Shown here: in pieces, positions 33,268-44,670 of the stretch
Layout: each line of letters opens with the position of its first letter
Numbering within the stretch: position 1 is the stretch's first letter
NCBI GenBank assembly: GCA_964019055.1
Contig: OZ025210.1
Coordinates: 10,908,658-10,972,657 of the forward strand
Length of the DNA: 64,000 nucleotides
Origin: Anthopleura xanthogrammica
Lineage: Eukaryota; Cnidaria; Anthozoa; Actiniaria; Actiniidae
Reading direction: 5' to 3'
Program-made: the position numbers and the translations under genes
Notes under the pieces: generated by a model
The model's database searches: none
Seen by the model: only the letters and a program-made list of their open reading frames with translations
What the model was told of the DNA's origin: nothing

Positions 33268-33545
33268 CCCCCCGGGAAACGGATAGGGTGCTCGACGGAC
33301 CTTTTAGGGTCGAAAATAAGGCCCTCGCGTACCTTTTAGGGTCTCGAACTGGCACCGTACCTTTTTGGGCCAGTTTTCAAACTCAAGTTTATACATATTG
33401 AACATTTTTTTAATGTGGTCGTACCTTTTAGGGTCTGAAATCGTCTGAAATCAGTATCCGAGTTAATTTATGCGTACCTTTTAGGGTCATTTTTAAAACC
33501 GTCCGTCGGGAACCCCTATCCATTTTCTAGGGGAGTACCCCCCCC
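33268..33545. mobile_element. MITE carrying five copies of GTACCTTTTAGGGTC
   Basis: Inverted ends GGGAAACGGATAGGG (33274) and CCCCTATCCATTTTC (33513). The motif occurs at 33298, 33329, 33357, 33421 and 33474, all in the same orientation at irregular spacing, with small changes. Confidence 0.65.
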
Positions 33546-33598
33546 CCCCCCTCTCCCCCCGGATGTATATAAGGGCAAAATAGAACATTTAGGCTTCA

Positions 33599-33719
33599 GG
33601 GGCCGGTTGTACGAAGAGTAGATAGGGCTACCAGCAAATATAATTTAAAAACAACTTATGCAGTATAGATTACTTTTGTTCGGTGGATAATTTTATATAC
33701 CTTTCGTACAACCGGCCCC
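33599..33719. mobile_element. Short MITE with GGGGCCGGTTGTACG ends
   Basis: GGGGCCGGTTGTACGAA at 33599 is inverted as TTCGTACAACCGGCCCC ending 33719. About 121 bp, no ORF. Confidence 0.85.
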
Positions 33720-34376
33720 AGTAGTACAATGAAATAAATAAGATTGTAAAATTAGTATATTTCCCAAACAAGGTAAAAAAATGTAGTGCCGAGTGCATCA
33801 TCAGAGCATCTTATTGAATCACCTATTCTATGCTTGTATCATTTCACTCTTTTGATGATCAAATAAGTATTTATGTTCTCTTGGCAAACACAATTTTTTC
33901 CGTGCCTAGTAATTGCGCGCGTGATATGACAATATTACTAGTGCTATTACAACGTAAAAAATATTAAGAACGTTGGGTTACTTTTCTTGACACACATTCA
34001 TGACCATTCAGAGTTGCATGATAACTGCCATACCACATGTAAAATGCATATTTTATATAAATGACAAATATGTACTTTTAACTGCTAGTCACTTAAATAA
34101 AAATTGTATCACTGAGTAGCTGGGAATGGATACCAAGTAAAGTTGTGTATTTTCAAATTATTTGTCATGTGTTTAGATTGAGGGGTCAATTAGTTATTAT
34201 AATAATTCGGTTCCCTCTCTTGACGTGACTAATGAACGGAAAAAATGTTTCCATGCCACCTCTTTTATTAAGTACGTAGTTCTTTCGTATAATACCCTCC
34301 ATGCTTGTTATTTTACAAAACATCGACCTTTTTCAAAGAAAATAGCTAACTAGTTAAAAAACGGCACTTTCCACTG

Positions 34377-35394
34377 CTCGATTTATGCAAATACTTAGAC
34401 TGGGTACCCTGTGTTGCTTGAGATGAGCCAGGTCTCTTTTTGTCCAGCGGTTGTCTAGCAGAAAGTAAACATGGCGGATCGGCTGTGTTGTTTATGTGTC
34501 TTATTTCGCTTGTTTGAGCGAGTGTACGAAGAAAACTATAAGTCAAATACCATAATGTCGTAAATGAGGTCTAAAAGAGAAAGCCTCTGGCAATGGAAGT
34601 TTTATATTCTGTGCATATCGACAAGGGAAAGCCGAGAACTGATCGAGGTGAGATATATCGAACATTAGGCATGTTAATACGAAGTTATTTGCCAAAATTT
34701 ACGCTATTTCTTTTTAATTAGACTTTTTATGCATTTGTACAACATTTTCTTTCATAAATTATGTTTTCAGGCACATTTATGAAGGATTTCGATGCAATTC
34801 TTTATTCCAACGACACGGTCAAAATGAAGCAAATTATCAAAAAAGCCGAATTATGGTAAGTTTACGAGGCTGTAACTGTTTTGTTAAATGATAGCCGCAC
34901 GATTTTTTTTGTTGTTTACATCTACTATCCTATCTACTATAAGCCTGCACTTACTTAATTCCAATTGCACGCCCCACTTTCTAGAAATTCGAGTTTTTGT
35001 GTGATGTGTTTTCACGTGTTCGGTATTTGTGCGTAACATAGGTCAAATAAAAAAAATGTTATTTCCTTGTTTTTCACTCAATGAGCCTGAAATCGCATTT
35101 GCATATCAATAAATACCCAATTTAACTCATTATGGTATTTGTTTTGGGTGGAATTAATTATTTTGTGAAATATCGTCGTTCAAAGTTGCATGAAATTTGA
35201 CCTTCGAAATTGCTCCGAAAGGGCCTCTCCAAGTCGTAACGGAAAAAAATTCGTAACATAAAAAATTCAAAAGAAAAACTGATTTAAATTGTGGTTTTGT
35301 TATTGGTATATGATAGCCTTTCAATGTACAAGAGATGAGCAAAATCTGTGATTCAAAGTTAAAGTCACCGGGCGATTTTTACGCGAACGGCCTT
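34377..35394 (+). repeat. Right terminal inverted repeat (1018 bp)
   Basis: Inverted counterpart of 26660-27677. It ends CGAACGGCCTT followed by the TTAA duplication at 35395-35398. The inner 200 bp contain ATGGCGGATCGG at 34470, likely part of a captured leader or promoter. Confidence 0.95.
34593..34855 (+). CDS. Outward-facing two-exon gene fragment in the right inverted repeat
   Basis: ATG at 34593, exon 1 34593-34647, donor GTGAGA, acceptor ATGTTTTCAG, exon 2 34771-34855, donor GTAAGT. The exons join in phase to about 46 residues ending KKAELW with the last codon split. It reads towards the transposon end, away from the transposase. No downstream exon is seen within the arm. A duplicate in mirror image is in the left arm. 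Likely a genomic fragment of a host gene, or an accessory gene start able to splice into flanking DNA. Confidence 0.45.
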
Positions 35395-36780
35395 TTAATA
35401 GCTCTAAAAATTCTAAAATTACAATAAATCAAAATACTACTGCTTTGCCCTAAAAATACAGTATGACAAAATACAAATCCTGAACAAGACTAAAACTATC
35501 AATTGCAAGATTTACGCCAACCGTTCCATCTAATACATCGTTGCACTTTTTCCCAGTTCTAGTGTATTTGTCACGGATGTCAGGTCCATACATACTGTTA
35601 CTATGCTGTGTACATCGTCAGGATATAATCTTGGTGAGTAACATCTCTACATCTACTTGGTATCTTGTATGTTAATTCTACAGCTGGTTATTGCTCTAAT
35701 TTCTAATGGTTGGGTGTCCTCGGTCTGGAAAGAAATCAAAAGTTCAAATAGAATACTAAGAAGAGTAGTGTTAGTAGAACCCTGCTACAGTGAGAGCGGT
35801 TTAGGTGATTTATATGATGAGTTCTGAATTCTCGGAGAAAGGGAAATATTGATTTATTTTTATGCTCCAGTAGTTGCTTGAAGTCGGATAACCAATTAGA
35901 GAGCAGATATTTAAATATAGAGTGACATTAATTTGATTGACACGCTGACTTTCTATTAATACAGTATAATTCATGCTTACTATCAATAGACGTCACTTCC
36001 GGTAGTATCTCCGTTTTCACTGGCTTGGAGAATGTTGAAGGTTGTATGTTTATCTTGTTTTCTGGTTTCATGTTGTACAAATAGTCAGATAGAATACTTT
36101 GAGGAGTTATTTTGATGTGATTTGATTTAAGAAACGCTAGTTGCCCCCCAGTCAAATCCAGAAAAGTCACGTGATTGATAGTAAGCTGACTAACACGCTA
36201 ACTTTCTATCAATTTAGTATAATGTATGCGAGAATTCAATTTATGCGTGAATTTATTTCACGCGAGGAAATAAAACAAAATGAACTGTAATCCATCTGAG
36301 ATAGATGTATAAAAGAAGGAATACAAGTTATGGATTTGTTGTTAGTTTGTAGCATCTTAGAGGAATTTTGTCGTCGCAGATACAGAACTAGACCTTCCTG
36401 CATGTAGGGAAAGTGCGAACCTGACGAGAACGCCAGTGAGTGATAAAAGTTTTTTCACTTCATTTTTTAATATTTCAAAATATTATATCCTATACTACTA
36501 ATAACAGTAATAATGTAATTTAAGTGTTGTGCAGTAAGGCAAGATATGTTGATAATGTACGATAGTTAGTTCTTTTTCTACTTACTAGTTCAGATTGTGT
36601 TCTCGTTCATCGTTCTCTTCTGGTGTTCCAGTTTCCTCCACATCACGGCTCATCAGTACAACACACAAATAGTAGAGAACAAGAGTCTCACACATCTTCA
36701 ATACTTGTAATAAGCACATCAGACAAAGTACCTCGTTTGTGTTTGCCATTTTCTCTTTTCCTGCGTCGTTGCTCTATTTG
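35395..36780. repeat. Block A copy 2, part right of the transposon
   Basis: Resumes block A at the TTAA duplication and matches 22359-23850. A segment of about 0.3 kb (35930-36230) with direct repeats of ACGCTGACTTTCTAT and variants is extra to this copy. Ends with the subfamily A ORF. Confidence 0.9.
36585..36749 (-). CDS. Short membrane-like ORF, subfamily A, copy 2
   Basis: 54 codons plus TAG. Starts MANTNEVLCL and keeps the hydrophobic and acidic stretches. A four-base insertion near the end (CGAG, about 36602-36605) shifts the last residues to EREHNLN, and the frame then runs into the splice donor ACTA|GTAAG, the TAG overlapping it. If the donor is used this copy has no stop in the exon, unlike copies 0 and 1. 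Confidence 0.45.
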   Translation of the reverse strand: MANTNEVLCLMCLLQVLKMCETLVLYYLCVVLMSRDVEETGTPEENDEREHNLN

Positions 36781-38120
36781 AGCACCTCGAGAAAAAGTGA
36801 GTTTTCACTGAGCCTTTGACTGATGAAGTGATGTAGTTACTAAATGATGTAGTAATGTTGAACTCAGGATAACCAATAATGAGCATCCATCCGTGGAATC
36901 CATCTTATGACATTATATGGTTATGTGCCTTAATGCGGAAAAAAACAGACAACCATGGCTTTTGATTGGCGATTGATTGATCGGCGTGTTTTGTGTGTCG
37001 TTCCAAGGGCACATATTATATTATCATATTATTCATTCCTCAGACTAAGATGTTTTGGCATCAGTTTTGGCATGATCGTAATGTTCGTGAATTTGTCTAT
37101 ATAATGACTGCGTGAAAAGTAAACATTGCGTTATCTTGAATCATATATTTTCCGTTTTGGCAAGATCGCGTTACTGGATTACCTTCTAATCTTCTATTAG
37201 GGACATATCATAATAAAATGAGCGATGTTATTTGTAAATATATACCTCAAAAGTAGCAATTTTGGGTACGGAAGTGCTTTGTTTAGTTTTCACATAAATT
37301 ATACTCTTCATTTCGAAATCCTCAAATATCTCCCAATACTCCAGTTTCACATTCCGTGGAAACCGCTGTTTTTGAAGAACACAGACTCATTTGCACAGGC
37401 ATAGCCTCGTTTATAAGTCATCTATTCAAATACACCATTAAAAGTCCGTGGGATTGGTATTATTCAACTTGCACATTCTTTACATTACAGTTGGCTGTTG
37501 CTAATGATTTGCAAAAGTCAACCGTAATGTAAAGAATGTGTAAGTTGAACAATACCAATGTTTTGAAATCCCACGGACTTTTAATAACGTCGTTGAATAG
37601 CTGACTTATAAACGAGGCTAAGCCTGTGCAAATGAATCTGTGGTCTTCAAAAACAGCGGTTTCCATCGAATGTGAAACTGGTGTATTCGTCTTAAAGATT
37701 TTGATGAAACGGCGCCCAAAGGAAGACAAACACTCAAGGCAGAATAAAGCATTTTCCTAGAAAATGCGGTCGAGGGATGAAATTCGATTCCGAGTTAAAA
37801 CAGGTGTGACGTCATTACCACGTGATATGCAATCCGATCTCCTCGAAAAAAATATCATTTTGTAGTTTAGTCTATATGTAATATATGTGTTCTAATGGAT
37901 ATGAAATTGGAATCAATCTCTTTAGTCATATGAGGTTCAACGTTGGAAGGTGCGCATGCAAAATTATTGGGTCGAGTCACCTTAAGACTGAACCACTTTT
38001 TAAATCCCTTGAAGAAAACTGGGGCTATAAATAAAAACAAGGTTCACTTTATATTTTATTGTTATTATCACTAAATACATGATAAGGGTCTCGACAGCTA
38101 TGCGTCTAAAGCGACAAGTC
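36780..38120. other. Noncoding stretch with foldback element
   Basis: No gene supported. Contains the inverted repeat at 37340-37682; the rest is AT-rich and unremarkable. Confidence 0.45.
37340..37682. mobile_element. Foldback MITE with about 160-bp arms
   Basis: CCAGTTTCACATTC (37341) and GAATGTGAAACTGG (37669) bound two arms meeting near 37505 (ACATTCTTTACATTACAG and inverse). Small indels distinguish the arms. Confidence 0.85.
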
Positions 38121-40060
38121 CCTAACTAGTTCGGATTATTCACGCAAGTGGCTTGGGAGAATCCCCTTACCTTCAGCAAACGACCCTATTGGCTGAAATC
38201 ATTCATGTCATTTTATGCACAGTGCGGAATAATATGCAAATATGAGATGTTTACACAGTGAATACAAACGGCAGGAAACGTGGTTGAACTGTGACGGTGA
38301 ATATACCAAGCTTCAAATAAATGATGGATTTTTGGGTACAGTTTTCTAACTGAATACCATGGAATCAAGCGAGATGATCTACTTGGCTAAATTGACAGAC
38401 TTTCAATCGACCTCGTAGCAATGGTACTCGATTTTAGTCCTCGTAATCCATCTTGTATGTCTTGAATTGACGAGAGGGAAAACTTATGGGACTGTCGTAA
38501 TCTTGTTTGTTAGGCTGATGGGCTTCCTGTGGCCCCTGAGAGACATGAGGGAACACCCCTGAGATTTGGAACAGCCATCTTGAACCATGGAATCAAGCGA
38601 GATGATCTACTCGGCTAACTTGACAGACTTTCAATCGACCTCGTAGCAATGGTACTCGATTTTAGTCCTCGTAATCCATCTTGTATGTCTTGAATTGACG
38701 AGAGGAAAACTTATGCGACCACGTTTGTGAGGCAAGTGAACTCTACCAAAGAAACCGTTTGAAGGTAATATTTTGATCGTTAAATCATTCCTTGGCTTTA
38801 CTCGATTTATGGATTCTATCTTGTATCTCTTGTGGAATCGAGATGGAAGTGCGACTTGTCGACCGAAATCGAGACGGATCCTTATCTTGGACAAAATCAA
38901 TGTGCTTCGAAGGTTTTCTCTTGGTTCTTCAGTTTCCTCCCAGGGACCGCGTAGCTGGGGGGCTATAGCCCCCTCAATAATGGGAGCATGCCCCAAAACC
39001 CCCTAGGTATTCCAGTATTTGGTGGTCGTTAGCCCCCCCAATCAAAATTACGCTCCGCGGTCCCTGCCTCCCTCCGCAAAAATCAACTTCTAAATTCCAA
39101 TTCGATCATGGAACGAGGGCCACAGGTTTGTTAGCCACTGGCTATTAAGTGTTTTCCTCGAAAAACAAGGACGATTTTTGAAACCTTTTGAAGCTCAGTA
39201 GTTTCATCTTGATGTGGAAGTGATTGGAATCCATCTTGTATTCCAGTCCAAAGTGCCATCCAATATTTTGAATCTTTCTTTTGAGGGTCATTTTCATCCA
39301 GATATCATAGTTTGTGTCCTTTTCTTGTGTTTATTACACCAACATCCTGTATTTCTAGCAAAATTTGCTAAAATTTAACACAAAAAAATATTGTGCAACT
39401 TCTCTTTTCATTGGGATATTATTATCAGTTACTAATATCGATAGGTGTGTAGTGACTAGTCTGTAATGAATTCTGCATGGATCTCTTGTTTTCTTTGGAT
39501 TTGACTTCGACTTCATAAACTACAATGTTAGTTTTAGTCATTCAGTTTATTTTTAACATACGCTGTGTTCTTGCGTGACAAAAATGTATATGTAAAAAAT
39601 ATGATATTGTAGCGAGCATCGTAAAAAATTGTAGCTTGTATCACCTCGCAGTTACAAGATCAAGATTACAGACTACAAGACTACAGCGTTAAAAGCTTAA
39701 CACTAAAAATTTAAAAAATTACAATAAATCAAAAAACTACTACTTTGACTTAAAATACAATGTATCAAAATACAAATGCTGAACAAGACTAAAACTATCA
39801 AGATTTACGGCAACCGTTCCATCTAATACATTGTTGCACTTTTTCTTCAGTTCTAGTGTATTTGTGACGGATGTCAGGTCCATACATACTGTTACTATGC
39901 TGTGTACATGGTCAGGATATAGTCTTGGTGAGTAAATCTCTACATCTACTTGGCATCTTGTATGTTATTTCTACAGCTGGTTATTGCTCTAATTTCTAAT
40001 GGCTGGTATCCTCGGTCTGGAAAGAAATCAAAAGTTCAAAAAGAATAATAATAAGCTAGT
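38120..40060. repeat. Block A copy 3, with internal duplication and MITE
   Basis: Matches copy 1 from the degenerate kB site (38155-38166) to the region equivalent to 22700. A 120-bp piece is duplicated internally (38354-38476 and 38584-38707). The right end with the subfamily A ORF is absent. Confidence 0.85.
38941..39066. mobile_element. hAT-like MITE with CAGGGACCGCG ends
   Basis: CAGGGACCGCG and its inverse CGCGGTCCCTG bound 126 bp inserted in block A copy 3; the other copies lack it. CAGGG ends are typical of hAT elements. Flanks are CT-rich so the duplication cannot be read exactly. Confidence 0.8.
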
Positions 40061-40935
40061 ATCTAATGAATCATGTAGTAGTGAACAGGTCAACGACCAA
40101 TAAATCATGATCTTATATATGTAGCCTAGAAACTACCAATTACTTACAACGCCGGACCGAGAATAAATATAACCTCTGGACCCCAGGGTACCTCTCTTGA
40201 CTCCCGAGAAATTCTTTATTCGAGGAAAGCGTAATTTTTTTCCGATCGGAAAGACTGGCGAGTCGCACCAATAAAGATACTAACACAGGGGACGGTGGAC
40301 TTTGAGAAAGCTATAGATCTCTTTGTATGCATGCTTTTCCTTATGATTCCAAATCACTAATTTCCTTATCGTATTGCTCGGTATTCTCTATTTTCCCCTA
40401 ACCTATATTCATTTTTGAACTTTTCTTAAATAAAAAGATTTTCACAAATCTCAAATAGTGATACGACATCATAGTGTTAAGAGTCTGTTAATATGCGAAA
40501 GATCTTTCTTCGTTTTGACCAGTCAATCCATCTTTGGTTGCCACATGAATGATCAAATGACAAAAGTTACGTCACATTTGGTATTACTTCGTTGCAAGTT
40601 TATTTACTTTTACTGATACGGCGGCCTTCTTGAATTATGGGATGCTGAAGGGGCAAACGTGGGAATGTTTATAAAGCATAGAGTGGCAGGCTTACTTTCT
40701 CAAATAATTTATACTTTCGTGTTTCACAAATCGCTCCAACTACCAGCAAATTAAATTGGTTCTTAGATTTAATTGTCAGTGGATAAGGCTAAATTATATA
40801 AATAGACATCGTGACAGCCGCGAATACTATAAATTTTCCAGTCATGAATTGCCCCCTCAGCATCTCATGTCGTCGTAGCAGTAAAAAGTTCTATTCTTTT
40901 CCCTGAAGTGAAATTTATACTTCCGCTGTCATAAG
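40060..40935. other. Noncoding stretch without clear features
   Basis: I see no gene, tandem repeat or terminal repeat here. Confidence 0.4.
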
Positions 40936-41107
40936 TAGGGAGACACTAGACTTTGATCAGGTTATAGTAACAATATAAAAAGCATATTTCTAATAATCAT
41001 CTTTTTCACGATAAATCGGAGCTCATGCCACTAAGATATGGTGTTTGGGAAATTAGTTTTATGTCCTGGGTAGGAGAATTATATTTGAATTTACGAGACA
41101 AGTTGAG

Positions 41108-41338
41108 TCAAAGTGATGGGGATAATTGATTCTGCTGTGAGTCTCCTAACGCTTCAAGGCCGTTGGAGAGAAGACTCTTCTTACAAAATGTGAGAAAAGT
41201 GTCACCAACAGAACTTATTGAGCCCATCATCAAAAGTAATTTTTCAGCGGCAGTGTTTTTCGGAATATAAGAAAGTCTTACACAAAATACTTTATATTTT
41301 GCGAGAAATCCGCGAAAAAGTGAAATCAGAGATCGCAT
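41108..41338 (-). CDS. Conserved 76-codon ORF of block D, copy 1
   Basis: Frame from ATG at 41338 to TGA; the paralogue at 46366-46596 has the same length with three amino-acid changes near the end. The start MRSLISLFRG could act as a weak signal or targeting sequence; an internal start at MMGSISSV is possible. The tail is Gln/Ser-rich. A donor-like CTC|GTAAAT follows the stop. With only two close copies, conservation may simply reflect recent duplication. Not recognised. Confidence 0.3.
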   Translation of the reverse strand: MRSLISLFRGFLAKYKVFCVRLSYIPKNTAAEKLLLMMGSISSVGDTFLTFCKKSLLSNGLEALGDSQQNQLSPSL

Positions 41339-41470
41339 GAAAAAATTACCTTCAAAACTCGTCCATATTGAGCGGCCTAGTGTGACTTAGAAAAGAACCT
41401 AGCAAACCTCTATTTTATACCATTGAAATATTCTACTCTTCGTGATTCTACTCCATGAATTTCACTCAAG

Positions 41471-41680
41471 TTGGAATTGTATTTCCTTTTCAGAGAACTT
41501 GTTAAAAAACACCACCATTTTGGATACAAAATAGGGGGTAAACTAAAAAAATATATTTTCTCACTGCCTTTATTCCAAAATTCAAGAAATTTTAGAAATA
41601 CAACCCAGAAGGATGCCTGTTTTTACCTATACAAATATATTTCTGGGCAAATGCAAGCGCGCTCTATAATCAAGTGTTGA
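41471..41680 (+). CDS. Conserved 69-codon ORF of block D, plus strand, copy 1
   Basis: The frame begins MELYFLFREL and contains a basic stretch (GGKLKKYIF); TTTCCTTTTCAG just inside the frame looks like a splice acceptor, so the true exon may start at 41494. The paralogue at 46729-46938 is open with six or so changes. Not recognised; could be a chance frame kept by recent duplication. Confidence 0.25.
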   Translation: MELYFLFRELVKKHHHFGYKIGGKLKKYIFSLPLFQNSRNFRNTTQKDACFYLYKYISGQMQARSIIKC

Positions 41681-41938
41681 AGTTGGCGAAGTTGGCGTAT
41701 TTTACGATCTCGATCACTAGTGTTGGTATTGCGTGACAGGCCTTGAAAGCGCTATCTATAGTTTAATTTACACCGTTTGCCCTTATCTTTGCTTTCAATT
41801 CTTTCGAAGATCATGTAAAAACTTCCATCTGAATTATACACACTAAGTCACACTAGGCCGCTCAATATGGACGAGTTTTGAAGGTAATTTTTTCATGCGA
41901 TCTCTGATTTCACTTTTTCGCGGATTTCTCGCAAAATT

Positions 41939-42005
41939 TCAACCTCGTCCCCAGGGCCTTCTCTTCATCGCGTCTTCGCGTGAGAAGGCCCTGGGGACGA
42001 GGTTT
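41939..42005. mobile_element. 67-bp palindromic insertion with 8-bp target duplication
   Basis: AACCTCGTCCCCAGGGCCTT (41941) and its inverse ending 42004 form 23-bp perfect arms. GCAAAATT flanks it at 41931-41938 and 42006-42013. The CTCGTCCCCAGGG ends form a hairpin MITE; the second block D copy lacks it. Confidence 0.8.
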
Positions 42006-42454
42006 GCAAAATTCCTCGTTTTGAATTTGAACGATTTTAATTTTTCGACCAGGCTTTGCCACAAATTTTCGATTTGGTTTGCTTTTTTCATTTTTCTGCG
42101 TGGGAGGCTATGGTGGAAACGACCGTATTTTTCGGTGCCGTATAGTATCAAGAATAGTACATATACGGAATAAACTACGATTTTATCATTTTTAATCACA
42201 TATTACTATGTAGATCATGTTTTCCTTCAGTTGACGGATCTAGTTTGATATATTCATGTTTTTTTTTGCGGGGAGTTTCTTTACTTTTCTTCAACTAATG
42301 CTAAACTATTCAACATGTAGCAATACAGACTCACATACCATTATGGGTACGCACTACGCACAAATTATTTAAATATCTTCCTATTCTGTAAAAGGGATAT
42401 GGAAGAATACAACAATCAAAATATTGTAAAATTATTTTCATTATCTTACTGTTA

Positions 42455-43440
42455 TTTAGAGTTTCTCGTACCTTTTCATTAGTTCTCCCTCTCGTCGTGT
42501 TCCACGGGTTCTTTTCTCCGTGTAGGCCTTTCGTCTCTCCTGTCAGCTTGTAAATGGTTCACGTGAATCAAGTATAAAATGCAGACGATGATCTCAAACA
42601 TCTCGCGTATTCCTACGACTAAGTCCATGATTTTGGGAGAAAAATTGGGTTTGGTAGGCGAATCGTCAAAACTTTGGATAAATTGCGCCTGAGTGCCACA
42701 AAGTGTCTTCATTGCGACGTACCGGAAAGCCGAATGTCAAGTGAAAACCGAACCAATCCTATTGGTTCAATTACTGTCACGCTGTTACTTGTCACGCATC
42801 GTTATTTCCTTCTGAAACACTCTCCAATTAAACTAGTTTAACTTTTTCAAGGCTGTTTTCACTTGATTTACGGACTCTTAGAGTCAAATAGTCCAGGCCA
42901 GTGATAAGACTGATTACACAAACTCTTAGATTCACAACCTAGCGACCAAATAAACATTATTCCGTAAAACCAGAACCGACACTGGACTAAAAAATGTAAA
43001 ATGTCTTTATATTTTTTTTCATGGCCATTAGACCCAAAATAACGTAAGAAAATTCGAATGAGTTAAAATCAACTGAGTGAAAAACCAATACCAGCACTAG
43101 AAAGAGCACCTTTACTTTAGTAAATATACACAGATTCATTATGTCATTACTGTGTTAAGGAAAAGATTAATTACAAGAACACTGAGTTACAATGTTCGTC
43201 ACTCAGTACATCTCACAAAGTGTGCTTTTCCCGATGAGCCATCTTTGTAAATCTTATGAGATTACTCAGCTGATAGTGGAGGAGAGAACCGCTTTTCTGT
43301 TATCCTGGCATGGAATAATATACGAGAATATAGCCAGACCAATCTTACATTACAACACTTTATTTCTCCATTTCATTTGGATTAACATTCACCCAGTCAG
43401 TACAAGCTCACTCATGGTCTGTAGATTTTTATAAATAGTC
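42455..43440 (-). repeat. Block B copy 2
   Basis: Matches 20085-21100 and 47557-48572. Sits between blocks D and A. Confidence 0.85.
42479..42628 (-). CDS. Short membrane-like ORF, subfamily B, copy 2
   Basis: 49 codons, ATG at 42628, stop TAA where copy 1 has TGA. Hydrophobic IIVCILYLIHV and the tail EPVEHDEREN are identical or nearly so to the other copies. The upstream in-frame extension differs from copies 1 and 3, which supports the ATG chosen. CCAATCCTATTGG lies about 125-140 bp upstream. Confidence 0.55.
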   Translation of the reverse strand: MDLVVGIREMFEIIVCILYLIHVNHLQADRRDERPTRRKEPVEHDEREN

Positions 43441-44165
43441 TGGGGTTAAATATTATTTAAAAAGTGACGTCTTTAGGGGAATCCCCTAATAGGAAACATC
43501 CTATTGGTTAAGACCCTGTCATCGATCTGTCAAATCTCTCTTGCCACCAACACCAACGATATGCAAATCTGATGATCGTTTTCACAAGGCTGGAATACAT
43601 AGTAATAGTCTGTCTGTGATGGTGAATAACAAGTTCCAAATGATGGATTTTTGGGTACAGTTTTCCAACTGAATACCATGGAATCAAGCGAGATGATCTA
43701 CTCGGCTAACTTGACAGACTTTCAATCGACCTCGTAGCAATGGTACCCGATTTTAGTCCTCGTAATCCATCTTGTATGTCTTGAATTGACGAGAGGAAAA
43801 CTTATGCGACTACGTTTGTGAGGCAAGTCAACTCTACCAAAGAAACCGTTTGAAGGTAATATTTTGATCGTTAAATCATTCCTTGGCTTTACTCAATTTA
43901 TGGATTCTATCTTGTATCTCTTGTGGAATCGAGATGGAAGTGCGACTTGTGGACCGAAATCGAGACGGATCAGAATTGCTTCTTGCACAAATATCAACTT
44001 TCTTGACCTAACTCCTGTTCGTTGTGTGCTTCGAGGAATTTTTCTGGGTTCTCCAGTTTTCCTCTCTCCGCCAAAAATCAACTTCTAAACTCAATTTTGA
44101 TCATGGAATGAGGGCCACAGGTTTGTTAGCCAGTAGCTATTAAGTTCTACCCTCGAAAAACAAAT
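43440..44165. repeat. Block A copy 4, truncated
   Basis: Begins with the kB palindrome at 43476-43486 and matches copy 1 to about 21810, then is cut by a LINE fragment. Confidence 0.85.
43476..43486. promoter_or_regulatory. kB-like palindrome, block A copy 4
   Basis: GGGGAATCCCC with CCTATTGGTT following, as in copies 1 and 5. Confidence 0.4.
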
Positions 44166-44210
44166 TTCGAAGCTCAATTGGGTTCAACTGGGTTCTTCGG
44201 TTTTTCCCAC

Positions 44211-44600
44211 TCAGCAATTTAGTTGTTGTTTATGTACGAAATATAGTAATGGAGTTGCACCACTGTATTTGTATATCTGATCATTTGTGAGACAATACGC
44301 CATATCAAATGATTGTTCTTCGTCATTTAATGGAAGTGACTCATTGAGAGGTGTTAACTTTCTAAAGGTACCACCCTTAACTAGATTTCGTAGCAGTCTG
44401 CAGTAAGCACTGCATAGTATCTTTAGTGATACAGCTTTTGTCGACCATTTTTGGCAGGTGTAAGTCATCTTGCTTCTAATCAGAGAGTCAAAAATCATCC
44501 TTCTGGTGTTCAATGCAATTGAATGGTTCTTGTAGAATGTTTCGTCGTTGTAGTAGGAGTTTGACGTTAAATTTGACGTTAAACGTGGAAGATAAAGCAT
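44211..44600 (-). pseudogene. LINE reverse transcriptase C-terminal fragment
   Basis: The minus-strand frame includes RMIFDSLIRSKMTY and YCRLLRNLVKGG, resembling the thumb and connection region after the reverse transcriptase of a different LINE group from those at 9265 and 13273. N-terminal part and 3' tail are not seen. It interrupts block A copy 4. Confidence 0.6.
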
Positions 44601-44670
44601 TGAAGGATTTATTAAAAGGATCTATACTACGTTCCTACCGTTTGGGCGCGCAATGATGAGAAAACCTTGG

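Larger units (their letters stand above)
32887..34376. other. Noncoding 3' part of the transposon
   Basis: No gene supported. It contains two MITE-like insertions (33268-33545 and 33599-33719) and otherwise AT-rich sequence down to the right inverted repeat. An AATAAA near 33732 lies 0.85 kb past the stop and could be the polyadenylation signal. Confidence 0.5.
26660..35394 (+). mobile_element. Apparently intact 8.7-kb DNA transposon with 1018-bp terminal inverted repeats and TTAA target duplication
   Basis: The ends AAGGCCGTTCGCG...CGCGAACGGCCTT are flanked by TTAA at 26656-26659 and 35395-35398. Paralogous block A copies at 22359 and 50049 show the unoccupied ACATTTAATAGCC-type site with one TTAA. 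The terminal repeats are 1018 bp each (26660-27677 and 34377-35394) and I found one clear mismatch. Inside lie a three-exon transposase gene, two intronic MITEs, and 1.5 kb of 3' sequence with two further MITEs. TTAA duplications are known from piggyBac and Kolobok elements. The ends do not start with the CCC typical of piggyBac. Confidence 0.93.
40935..42455. repeat. Block D copy 1
   Basis: Nearly identical to 46193-47557. It precedes block B directly, as in copy 2. A 100-bp segment (41297-41398) recurs inverted at 41843-41938, partly unique to this copy. Confidence 0.85.
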
